This document shows, piece by piece, positions 7,779-14,905 of a DNA stretch of 26,828 nt (within the stretch, counting starts at the first letter, position 1; every line of letters begins with the position of its first letter). The notes under the pieces are model-generated. The model saw only the letters and a list, made by a program, of their open reading frames with translations. It was not told the DNA's origin and made no database searches. Location: assembly GCA_934590505.1 (NCBI GenBank), contig CAKTPC010000015.1:1-26828 (forward strand), in the 5' to 3' direction. Position numbers and translations under genes: made by a program. The DNA comes from an uncultured Oscillospiraceae bacterium (GTDB taxonomy: Bacteria > Bacillota > Clostridia > Oscillospirales > Oscillospiraceae).

Positions 7779-8735
7779 ATGAACAGAAGGCTTGCGGTAA
7801 CGGCGGCGCTGTGCGCGATGGGTGCGCTGATATTCTCGGCAAAGGAGGCGGCAGCAGCCTGTCTCAATGCATTGGAGCTGTGCGGGAAGATGATAATACC
7901 GGCGCTGTTCCCGTTCTTTGTGCTGTCGATACTCCTCAACAGGCTTGGGCTGCCGGGGATATTGGGAAAGGTCTTTGCACCGTTTGCATCGAGGCTTTAC
8001 GGGATAAGCGGGGCAGGTGCTTCGGCACTGCTCATAGGCCTGACGGGCGGCTACCCGCTCGGTGCGGCGTACATCGCAGACATGGAGCAGCAGGGCTCCA
8101 TAACGGCAAGCGAGGGAGAGCGGCTTCTCGGCTTCTGCAATAACTCCGGCCCCGCATTCATCATAGGTGCTGTGGGCAGCGGGGTGTTCGGCTCGGTAAA
8201 GGCCGGGCTGCTGCTCTACGCGGTACATATTTTCTCGGCGCTCGTGACGGGGCTATTCTTCAGAAACCGCAGCTTCTGCGACGAAACGCAGCCGGTGCTG
8301 CTGGAGAGCGTTGACACGGGCGCGGTGCTGCCGGAGGCGGTGAAGCAGGCGGTAGCATCCATACTGAACGTATGTGGATTTGTGCTGTGCTTCTCGGTAA
8401 TAGTAGGCTTACTCGATGCAAAAGGGCTGTTCTCCCTCGCCTGCGGTTTTCTGTCATCTCATCTCGGCTGGGAGCTGCACTTTTCCCGCACGCTGCTGAC
8501 AGGCATATTGGAGTTAGGCAGCGCCGCGGGAGCAATGGCGGGGCTTGATCTCACGCCGCATAACCTCGCTCTCGCTGCGGGCGTACTCGGCTGGGGCGGG
8601 CTGTCGGTACACTTCCAGACGCTGGCGGTACTGGCGGGGAGTAAAATAAAAGGCACCCTGCATTTGACAGGGTGCCTGATAAGCGCGAGCATCGCCGCGG
8701 TGACGGCATATATGATCGGTGTGGTTTTGTTTTAG
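7779..8735 (+). CDS. ylbJ: Sporulation membrane protein YlbJ (SpoVV, dipicolinate transporter family)
   Basis: A 318-residue polytopic membrane protein with the YlbJ pattern: MIIPALFPFFVLSILL near residues 37-52, then TGGYPLGA, then GFCNNSGPAFIIGAVGSGVF. These are the paired nucleoside-recognition/Gate-type segments. In Bacillus this protein (SpoVV) moves dipicolinic acid across the outer forespore membrane from the mother cell. It is shorter than the Bacillus protein (about 400 residues), mostly at the C-terminus. I chose the ATG at 7779, which follows GGGAGGG with 8 nt spacing; ten upstream codons are open but lack a ribosome binding site. Its TAG stop overlaps the stop codon of the convergent bofA gene. 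Confidence 0.85.
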   Translation: MNRRLAVTAALCAMGALIFSAKEAAAACLNALELCGKMIIPALFPFFVLSILLNRLGLPGILGKVFAPFASRLYGISGAGASALLIGLTGGYPLGAAYIADMEQQGSITASEGERLLGFCNNSGPAFIIGAVGSGVFGSVKAGLLLYAVHIFSALVTGLFFRNRSFCDETQPVLLESVDTGAVLPEAVKQAVASILNVCGFVLCFSVIVGLLDAKGLFSLACGFLSSHLGWELHFSRTLLTGILELGSAAGAMAGLDLTPHNLALAAGVLGWGGLSVHFQTLAVLAGSKIKGTLHLTGCLISASIAAVTAYMIGVVLF

Positions 8736-8995
8736 AAGAACAGCTTGAGAACGATCAGAAACGCGACACCGGGGATACCGAACACACCGGAGATAAGGCA
8801 GTTGAGAAAGCTCATAGGCAGCGAAAAATCAAAAAAGCCGCTTATGAAATTGGCAATAATAAGAAGCAGGAACCCAGAAACGGCGTTTATAAGAATTTTG
8901 AGCACGAGCTTCACGGGCGCGGCAAGCAGCTTTATGACAACGACGACAGACAGCACAAGCGCGATAGCCGTGAAGATAAGAGAGGCTGTTTCCAT
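8732..8995 (-). CDS. bofA: Pro-sigma-K processing inhibitor BofA family
   Basis: An 87-residue protein, almost wholly hydrophobic, with the BofA pattern KILINAVSGFLLLIIAN followed by ISGVFGIPGVAFLIVLKLFF at the C-terminus. In Bacillus, BofA sits in the outer forespore membrane and holds the SpoIVFB protease inactive until pro-sigma-K is to be cut. Clostridia often keep bofA even where the checkpoint differs, so the exact role here is inference. The only ribosome binding site is AAAGGG, 13 nt upstream of the ATG, which is rather far. The gene is convergent with ylbJ and their stop codons overlap by 4 nt. Confidence 0.88.
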   Translation of the reverse strand: METASLIFTAIALVLSVVVVIKLLAAPVKLVLKILINAVSGFLLLIIANFISGFFDFSLPMSFLNCLISGVFGIPGVAFLIVLKLFF

Positions 8996-9133
8996 ATTTA
9001 TACCATGACCCTTTCAGTTCCATTTTTTGTATGAGTATACGCGGTGCGCATCGGAGATAATAGAAGCAGACAGATTCCCGGCGGAACAGACAGAGAAAGC
9101 CGCAGGATATATGACTGTATATTGTTTAATATA

Positions 9134-9162
9134 TGGATACATCCAAAACGGGAAAATGTCAA
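9134..9162 (-). promoter_or_regulatory. Candidate sigma-A-type promoter towards bofA
   Basis: On the minus strand a perfect -35 TTGACA (9157-9162) stands 17 nt from a weak -10 TATCCA (9134-9139). Transcription would run towards bofA with a leader of about 130 nt. The -10 matches the consensus at only three positions. The -35 box lies in the loop of the inverted repeat at 9148-9183. Confidence 0.4.
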
Positions 9163-9183
9163 GCGTGCGGAGAGTTTTCCCGT
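9148..9183. repeat. Inverted repeat ACGGGAAAA / TTTTCCCGT
   Basis: Two perfect 9-nt arms (9148-9156 and 9175-9183) flank an 18-nt spacer. The left arm lies in the spacer of the candidate minus-strand promoter at 9134-9162. It could be a regulator binding site or an RNA hairpin. I have no evidence for either beyond its symmetry. Confidence 0.45.
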
Positions 9184-9205
9184 AAAAAGAAAATATCCGG
9201 CGCGG

Positions 9206-9233
9206 GGCGGGCTGCATCAGCAGTCCGCCTTTT
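9206..9233 (+). terminator. Terminator-like hairpin upstream of the parE promoter
   Basis: A 10-bp GC-rich stem (9206-9215 with 9220-9229, one G-U pair) with the loop ATCA is followed by TTTT. It has the form of an intrinsic terminator on the plus strand, though the U-run is short. It lies 36 nt before the -35 box of the parE promoter. The gene to its left, bofA, is on the other strand, so what it would terminate is unclear. Confidence 0.55.
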
Positions 9234-9269
9234 GCGCTTCCGTTCATCCTTTTTCGGCACGCGTTTCGC

Positions 9270-9297
9270 TTGAAAAATGTTGGAAATGTGTTATACT
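9270..9297 (+). promoter_or_regulatory. Sigma-A-type promoter of the parE-parC operon
   Basis: A -35 box TTGAAA (9270-9275) and a -10 box TATACT (9292-9297) are spaced by 16 nt, with an extended -10 TG one base upstream of the hexamer. It lies about 95 nt before the parE ATG. It probably drives parE, the small membrane protein gene, parC, the YitT gene and the lipoprotein gene, which follow with short gaps. Confidence 0.75.
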
Positions 9298-9392
9298 ATA
9301 TGAGTTAAAATAGAGGGCATGTGCCCGTAGGTTTATCATATTGTTATTGTACGCTGCGGATACCGCGCGCGTACCCGAAAGGTCAAGCATTT

Positions 9393-11387
9393 ATGAGCAG
9401 CACATCACCGCAATACGGAAACGACAGCATATCCCAGCTCAAGGGCGCAGACAGAGTAAGAAAACGCCCGGGAGTCATATTCGGCTCAGACGGGCTGGAC
9501 GGCTGCGAGCATGCCGTATTTGAAATTCTCTCAAACGCTATCGACGAGGCGAGAGAAGGCTACGGCAATCTTATCACTCTCACGTATTTTAAGGACAAGT
9601 CCATAGAGGTAGCAGACTTCGGACGCGGCTGCCCGCTCGACTGGAACCCGAACGAGAAGCGATACAACTGGGAGCTGGTATTCTGCGAGCTGTACGCCGG
9701 CGGCAAGTACAAAAACGACGCGGGCGGCGACTATGAATACTCCCTCGGCCTCAACGGCCTCGGCTCCTGCGCGACGCAGTACGCATCCGAATACATGGAC
9801 GTGACGGTCTGGCGCGACGGGAACAAATATTCCCTGCACTTTAAGAAGGGCGAGGTAGTCGGCAAGAAGGGCAAGGAGCTAACAACAGAGCCCGCTGACC
9901 GGAAGAAAACCGGCACGACGATACGCTGGCGGCCGGACGTCGAGGTGTTCACGGATATCGACATCCCTGAGGAATACTTCGACGACATGCTGCACAGGCA
10001 GGCGGTCGTGAACGCTGGGGTAACATTCCGGCTGCGCATAGAAAAGGACGCGGGATTCGAGACGCGCGACTACTGCTACGAAAACGGCATAGTCGACTAT
10101 GTAAAGGAGCTGGCGGGCGGCGCTGCGTTCACGGAACCGGAGTTCATTTCCGCAGAACGGAAGGGACGTGACCGCGAGGACAAGGGCGACTATAAGGTCA
10201 AGATTTCCGCGGCGTTCTGTTTCTCGAACAAGACAAGCGCCTTGGAATACTACCACAACTCCTCATGGCTGGAAAACGGCGGCGCACCGGATAAGGCTGT
10301 GAAGCTCGCCTTTACCTCGGCGATAGACGCGTATATAAAGCAGTCCGGCAAATACCAGAAGAACGAGTCCGCGATAAAGTTTCAGGACGTGCAGGACTGC
10401 CTGATACTCGTGACGAACTGCTTCTCGACGCAGACCTCTTACGAAAACCAGACGAAAAAAGCGATAAACAACCGCTTCATACAGACCTCGATGACTGAAT
10501 TTTTCAAGGCGCAGCTCGAGGTGTACTTCATTGAGAACAAACCCGAGGCCGACAGGATAGCCGACCAGGTGCTGATAAACAAGCGCAGCCGCGAGACGGC
10601 GGAGCGCGCGCGGCAGGGCATGAAGAAGAAGCTTTCCGGCAGCATCGACATCGCGAACCGCGTACAGAAGTTCGTCGACTGCCGCAGCCGCGATCCGGAG
10701 CAGCGCGAGATATACATCGTGGAGGGCGACTCCGCACTCGGCGCGTGCAAGCTCTCGCGCGACGCAGAGTTCCAGGGGATCATGCCGGTGCGCGGAAAGA
10801 TACTCAACTGCCTGAAAGCGGACTATGTGAGGATATTCAAAAGCGACGTCATCACCGACCTTATGAAGGTGCTCGGCTGCGGGGTCGAGGTCAAGGACAA
10901 GCACGTAAAGGATCTGTCAAGCTTCGACCTCAATAACCTGCGCTGGAACAAGGTAATCATCTGCACCGATGCGGACGTCGACGGCTTTCAGATACGCACG
11001 CTTATACTCACGATGCTCTACCGGCTCGTGCCGACGCTCATAAACATGGGGTATGTGTACATTGCGGAGTCCCCGCTGTACGAGATAGAGTCCAAGGGCA
11101 AGACCTATTTTGCATACTCCGAGCGCGAGAAGGCGGAGATCATCGACTCGCTCAAGGGCGCGAAGGCGAGCATCAGCCGCAGCAAGGGTCTCGGCGAGAA
11201 CGACCCGGACATGATGTGGATGACCACGATGAACCCGAAGACGCGCCGGCTCATAAAGGTAATGCCGGAGGATATAGAGCGCATGGCGCAGACCTTCGAT
11301 CTGCTGCTGGGCGACAACCTTGAAGGCAGAAAGAATCACATCGCCGAGTTCGGACACCTGTATCTGGATCTGGCGGACATATCATAA
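9393..11387 (+). CDS. parE: Topoisomerase IV subunit B-like protein (divergent ParE)
   Basis: A 664-residue type IIA topoisomerase B subunit: GHKL ATPase (about 1-220), transducer (about 220-400) and TOPRIM (about 435-640). ATP-site features are FEILSNAIDEA (Glu44, Asn48), DFGRGCP (75-81) and GLNGLG (119-124). The transducer QTK lysine is at 353-355. TOPRIM carries EGDSALGACKLSRD (EGDS at 444-447) and CTDADVDG (525-531), so the metal-binding residues are intact. It departs from usual ParE/GyrB at several motifs: GLHGVG is GLNGLG, GGTH is GGAP (about 296-299), and EGDSAGGSAKQGRD is changed after EGDSA. The ATG at 9393 follows AAAGG; the frame is open 24 codons further up, starting just after the promoter. 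The partner subunit gene lies downstream. It pairs with a ParC lacking a GyrA box, hence topoisomerase IV rather than gyrase. Confidence 0.9.
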   Translation: MSSTSPQYGNDSISQLKGADRVRKRPGVIFGSDGLDGCEHAVFEILSNAIDEAREGYGNLITLTYFKDKSIEVADFGRGCPLDWNPNEKRYNWELVFCELYAGGKYKNDAGGDYEYSLGLNGLGSCATQYASEYMDVTVWRDGNKYSLHFKKGEVVGKKGKELTTEPADRKKTGTTIRWRPDVEVFTDIDIPEEYFDDMLHRQAVVNAGVTFRLRIEKDAGFETRDYCYENGIVDYVKELAGGAAFTEPEFISAERKGRDREDKGDYKVKISAAFCFSNKTSALEYYHNSSWLENGGAPDKAVKLAFTSAIDAYIKQSGKYQKNESAIKFQDVQDCLILVTNCFSTQTSYENQTKKAINNRFIQTSMTEFFKAQLEVYFIENKPEADRIADQVLINKRSRETAERARQGMKKKLSGSIDIANRVQKFVDCRSRDPEQREIYIVEGDSALGACKLSRDAEFQGIMPVRGKILNCLKADYVRIFKSDVITDLMKVLGCGVEVKDKHVKDLSSFDLNNLRWNKVIICTDADVDGFQIRTLILTMLYRLVPTLINMGYVYIAESPLYEIESKGKTYFAYSEREKAEIIDSLKGAKASISRSKGLGENDPDMMWMTTMNPKTRRLIKVMPEDIERMAQTFDLLLGDNLEGRKNHIAEFGHLYLDLADIS

Positions 11388-11406
11388 TCATGGGGAGACA
11401 TAGAGA

Positions 11407-11721
11407 ATGAGAAACTACTCGACTTACACAAACAACTTCACCTACGGCAGAGACCTTGTAAAGAAGCTCGTCATCGCGGCGGCCGTCGCGTGCGTGCTCG
11501 GCCTGCTCACGCAGAGCAATCCCACATTGCAGCTCATCTTCGTCGTTGCATCGACGCTCGTATTCGTCTACGCGATATACGTCATCTTCAAGTTCTGCCG
11601 CTGCCCGAGCTGCAATAAGGTCATCTTCTTCGGTCTGCTCGCGGCAAAGGCCTGCCCGCGCTGCAAGCGCAGCCTCACCACCGGCCAGAAGGTCAAGAAG
11701 AGCAAGGCGGCAAAGTATTAA
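11407..11721 (+). CDS. Small membrane protein with C-terminal zinc ribbon
   Basis: A 104-residue protein of unknown function encoded between the two topoisomerase subunits. It has two predicted transmembrane helices (about residues 18-36 and 41-62), then a zinc-ribbon-like pair of CxxC motifs (CPSC at 66-69, CPRC at 83-86) and a lysine-rich tail. The topology is inferred to leave the ribbon on the cytoplasmic side, since both helices form a hairpin and the tail is strongly positive. The ATG follows GGGGAG at 9 nt and lies 19 nt after parE; parC starts 38 nt later. Co-transcription with the topoisomerase is therefore likely. I do not recognise the family. Confidence 0.85.
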   Translation: MRNYSTYTNNFTYGRDLVKKLVIAAAVACVLGLLTQSNPTLQLIFVVASTLVFVYAIYVIFKFCRCPSCNKVIFFGLLAAKACPRCKRSLTTGQKVKKSKAAKY

Positions 11722-11759
11722 ATCCCGGCGCTCCATGCCGGAGATAAGGGCGTAAAGCA

Positions 11760-14000
11760 ATGGCAAAGAAAACACCGCAGGAAAAGAAAAGCTACAATAA
11801 CCCGAACGTCGTCGGCCTGCGCGCCGAGGTGCTGGAGCAGCCCATAACCGAGACGCTTGAGACAAACTACATGCCATACGCAATGTCGGTAATAGTCTCA
11901 CGCGCGATACCGGAGATAGACGGCTTCAAGCCCTCGCACAGAAAGCTGCTGTACACAATGTTCAAAATGGGGCTGCTGACGGGCGCACGCACTAAGAGCG
12001 CGAACATAGTCGGCCAGACGATGCGGTTAAACCCCCACGGCGACGCGGCAATATACGAGACGATGGTACGCCTTTCGGCGGGATATCAGGCGCTGCTGAC
12101 GCCGTTTGTCGACTCCAAGGGAAACTTCGGCAAGGTCTTTTCGCGCGACATGTCCTACGCGGCGTCGCGTTACACCGAGGCGAAGCTCTCTTCAATATGC
12201 GCAGAGCTTTTCCGCGACATTGACAAGGACACAGTCGACCTCGTAGACAACTACGACGGGAGCATGAAAGAGCCCTCGCTTCTGCCGACGGCGTTTCCGA
12301 ACGTGCTGGTATCGGCGAACATGGGCATTGCGGTCGGGATGGCAAGCCAGATATGCGGCTTTAACCTCGCCGAGGTATGCGACACGACGGTCGCGTGGCT
12401 GCGTGATCCGGAGCATGACCTGCTCTCGACCATGCCGGCTCCGGACTTCCCCACCGGGGGTGAGATCATCTATGACCGTGCACAGATGGAGAACATCTAC
12501 CGCACGGGGCGCGGCAGCTTCAAGGTGCGGGCGCGCTGGCGCTATATCCAGAAAGAGAACATAATAGAGATATACGAAATTCCGTATACCACGACCTCGG
12601 AAGCGATCATCGACAAGGTCGCGGAGCTTATAAAGGCGGGGAAGATACGCGAGATAAACGACATGCGCGACGAGACCGACCTGAGCGGTCTGCGCCTGGC
12701 AATAGACCTCAAGCGCGGAGCAGACCCCGACAAGCTCATGCAGAAGCTCTTCCGCATGACGACGCTTCAGGACGCGTTCCCCTGCAACTTCAATATCCTC
12801 GTCGCGGGCAATCCCCGCGTAATGGGAGTGGTTGAGATTCTCGAGGAGTGGACGGCGTGGCGCATCGAGTGCATCCGCCGCCGCGTGTTCTTCGATCTCA
12901 GCAAGAAGAAGGAAAAGCTGCATCTGCTCAAGGGTCTTGAGCGGATACTGCTCGACATCGACCGTGCGATAGACATCATCCGCAACACCGAGCTCGAGAG
13001 CGAGGTCGTACCGAACCTGATGATGGGCTTCGGGATAGACCAGACGCAGGCGGAGTTCGTCGCGGAGATCAAGCTGCGCAACATCAACCGCGAATACATC
13101 CTAAAGCGCACCTCCGAGACGGAGGAGCTGGAGCGTGACATTGAGGAACTGGAGTCGATCGTCAACAACCGCCGCAAGCTCAAGGCGGTCATCATCGACG
13201 AGCTCAAAGCGATATCCAAGAAGTACGGCACGCCGAGAAAGACCGGCATCGTCTACGCGTCCGAGCTTGAGGAGCCGGACGAGGACGAGCAGGTCGAGGA
13301 CTACGCCGTGACGCTCTTCCTCTCGCGCGAGGGCTACTTCAAGAAGATAACCGCGCAGTCGCTGCGCATGAGCGGCGAGCAGAAGTACAAGGATGGGGAC
13401 GAGCTGGCGGTGAGCTTTGTGTCCACGAACCGCGCGGAGCTGCTGTTTCTCACCGATAAGCAGCAGATGTACAAGGCGAGGGTGTCCGACTTTGAGGATG
13501 GCAAAGCATCCGTGCTCGGCATATATCTGCCGACGCGGCTCAAGATGGACGATGGCGAGAGCGTCATAGCAATGATCGACCCCGGCGACTATAAGAAGCA
13601 CCTGCTGCTGATGTTTGAAAACGGCAAGGCCGCGCGCATTGAGCTGTCGGCCTACGAGACAAAGACGAACCGGCGCAAGCTCGTCGGCGCGTGCTCGGAC
13701 AAGAGCCCGGTGAAGGCCGTGATGCTCATAGGCGATGAGTTCGACGTCGCATGCTATTCAAGCGACGGGCGGGCAATGATATTCAACACCGCGCAGCTCC
13801 AACCCAAGACCAGCCGCAGCACGCAGGGCGTGGCAGTGATGAGTCTGAAAGCAAAGCGTGTGCTCGAAAAGGCAATACCGCTCAAGGACAGCGACATTCA
13901 GAACACCGCACGATACAGGGTGCGCAGCATCCCGGCGGCGGGCGCGCTCATAAAGGGCGAGGACAGAGCGGAAAAGCAGCTGTCGCTCATGGACGAATAA
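11760..14000 (+). CDS. parC: Topoisomerase IV subunit A-like protein (ParC)
   Basis: A 746-residue A subunit of a type IIA topoisomerase, the DNA-cutting partner of the ParE-like protein upstream. The catalytic Tyr138 lies in AASRYTEAKLS, preceded by Arg137. The winged-helix/tower core is followed by a coiled coil (about 385-500) and a C-terminal beta-pinwheel (about 500-730). The GyrA-box (QRRGGKG) expected in the first blade of a gyrase is absent; the site reads LRMSGEQKYKDG. This supports topoisomerase IV, a decatenase, rather than gyrase. In the quinolone-determining region, NPHGDAAIYE has Ala96 where GyrA Ser83 would be and Glu100 at the GyrA Asp87 position. The ATG has only a modest AAGGG upstream. 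Confidence 0.92.
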   Translation: MAKKTPQEKKSYNNPNVVGLRAEVLEQPITETLETNYMPYAMSVIVSRAIPEIDGFKPSHRKLLYTMFKMGLLTGARTKSANIVGQTMRLNPHGDAAIYETMVRLSAGYQALLTPFVDSKGNFGKVFSRDMSYAASRYTEAKLSSICAELFRDIDKDTVDLVDNYDGSMKEPSLLPTAFPNVLVSANMGIAVGMASQICGFNLAEVCDTTVAWLRDPEHDLLSTMPAPDFPTGGEIIYDRAQMENIYRTGRGSFKVRARWRYIQKENIIEIYEIPYTTTSEAIIDKVAELIKAGKIREINDMRDETDLSGLRLAIDLKRGADPDKLMQKLFRMTTLQDAFPCNFNILVAGNPRVMGVVEILEEWTAWRIECIRRRVFFDLSKKKEKLHLLKGLERILLDIDRAIDIIRNTELESEVVPNLMMGFGIDQTQAEFVAEIKLRNINREYILKRTSETEELERDIEELESIVNNRRKLKAVIIDELKAISKKYGTPRKTGIVYASELEEPDEDEQVEDYAVTLFLSREGYFKKITAQSLRMSGEQKYKDGDELAVSFVSTNRAELLFLTDKQQMYKARVSDFEDGKASVLGIYLPTRLKMDDGESVIAMIDPGDYKKHLLLMFENGKAARIELSAYETKTNRRKLVGACSDKSPVKAVMLIGDEFDVACYSSDGRAMIFNTAQLQPKTSRSTQGVAVMSLKAKRVLEKAIPLKDSDIQNTARYRVRSIPAAGALIKGEDRAEKQLSLMDE

Positions 14001-14021
14001 AGATAAACAAAGGAGAAGCAT

Positions 14022-14903
14022 ATGAGTCTGAACAAGGCCCCGAAGGGTACTCTCGGTCTTGCACTGAAATTTCTCATGATAATTCTCGGCTCGGCAGTGT
14101 ACGCCGTCGGCTTCCAGTTCTTCATGTACCCGAACTCGATAACCTCCGGCGGCATCATCGGTATAGCGATGATAATAAACGAGCTTACGAAGCTGCCTGT
14201 CGGTACGATGACGATAATCCTCAACGTCCCGCTCTTCGCGATCGCGTGGCGGCACTTCGGCGCGGGCTTCATGTTCAGCTCGTTTATCGGCATGGCGTTA
14301 AGCTCCGCCTTCGTTGACCTGTTTGCGCTGTTCGGAATAGTAGCGACGACCGACCCGATGCTCGGCGCGATAATCGGCGGGACGATAAAGGGCGCTGGAC
14401 TCGGGATAATCTACTTCGTCGGCGCGACGACCGGCGGGGTCGACATCGTGGCAAAGTTCATGCGTCAGCGCTTCGCGTACATTAACTTCGGGACGCTGAT
14501 ACTGATACTCGACGCGGTGATAATCGTGGCCTACGCGCTGATACTCAACAAATACGAGAGCGCGATGTACTCCATCATCTGCATGTTCGTCACAGGGCGG
14601 GTCATTGACCTTGTGCTCTACGGCATAGACAATTCGAGCGTTTGCTATATAATCAGCACGAAGAACGATGAGATAAGCCGCGAGATAATCTCCGGCCACC
14701 TGCACCGCGGCGTGACGCTCCTCAACGCAACGGGCGCATACTCCGGTGAGCGGCACGACGTTATCATGTGCGTCATAAAGCGTCCGCAGATAGCCGAGCT
14801 CAAGCGCCTTGTCAAGGGCATAGATGAGCACGCCTTTTTCGTCGTGACGGACGCGAAAAACGTGTTCGGCAACGGCTTTGAAAGCATATCCGAGGTGAAA
14901 TGA
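14022..14903 (+). CDS. YitT family membrane protein
   Basis: A 293-residue protein with the YitT architecture: a membrane domain of about five or six helices (residues 10-200), then a C-terminal soluble DUF2179 domain (about 210-290). Recognisable segments are YAVGFQFFMYPNSITSGGI, then GGTIKGAGLGIIYFVGATTGGVDIV, and in the soluble part SREIISGHLHRGVTLLNATG. The family is common in Firmicutes and its substrate is unknown. The ATG follows AAAGGAGAAGCAT, a strong ribosome binding site, 21 nt after the parC stop. The stop codon overlaps possible starts of the next gene. Confidence 0.92.
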   Translation: MSLNKAPKGTLGLALKFLMIILGSAVYAVGFQFFMYPNSITSGGIIGIAMIINELTKLPVGTMTIILNVPLFAIAWRHFGAGFMFSSFIGMALSSAFVDLFALFGIVATTDPMLGAIIGGTIKGAGLGIIYFVGATTGGVDIVAKFMRQRFAYINFGTLILILDAVIIVAYALILNKYESAMYSIICMFVTGRVIDLVLYGIDNSSVCYIISTKNDEISREIISGHLHRGVTLLNATGAYSGERHDVIMCVIKRPQIAELKRLVKGIDEHAFFVVTDAKNVFGNGFESISEVK

Positions 14904-14905
14904 AA

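Larger units (their letters stand above)
8996..9392. other. 397-nt intergenic region between bofA and parE
   Basis: No convincing gene lies here. The short open frames on both strands have no recognisable family and no good ribosome binding site. The region holds, from left to right, the bofA leader with a sigma-E-like -10 octamer CATACAAA on the minus strand (9026-9033), a candidate minus-strand promoter (9134-9162), a 9-bp inverted repeat (9148-9183), a plus-strand terminator-like hairpin (9206-9233) and the parE promoter (9270-9297). The plus strand between about 9035 and 9233 could encode a small RNA ending at the hairpin, but I see no good promoter for it. Confidence 0.6.

Noticed and set aside
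9014..9313. Two short open frames (77 codons minus, 89 codons plus) in the bofA-parE gap
   Set aside because: Both run through hairpins and promoter-like sites, lack convincing ribosome binding sites and show no family features.
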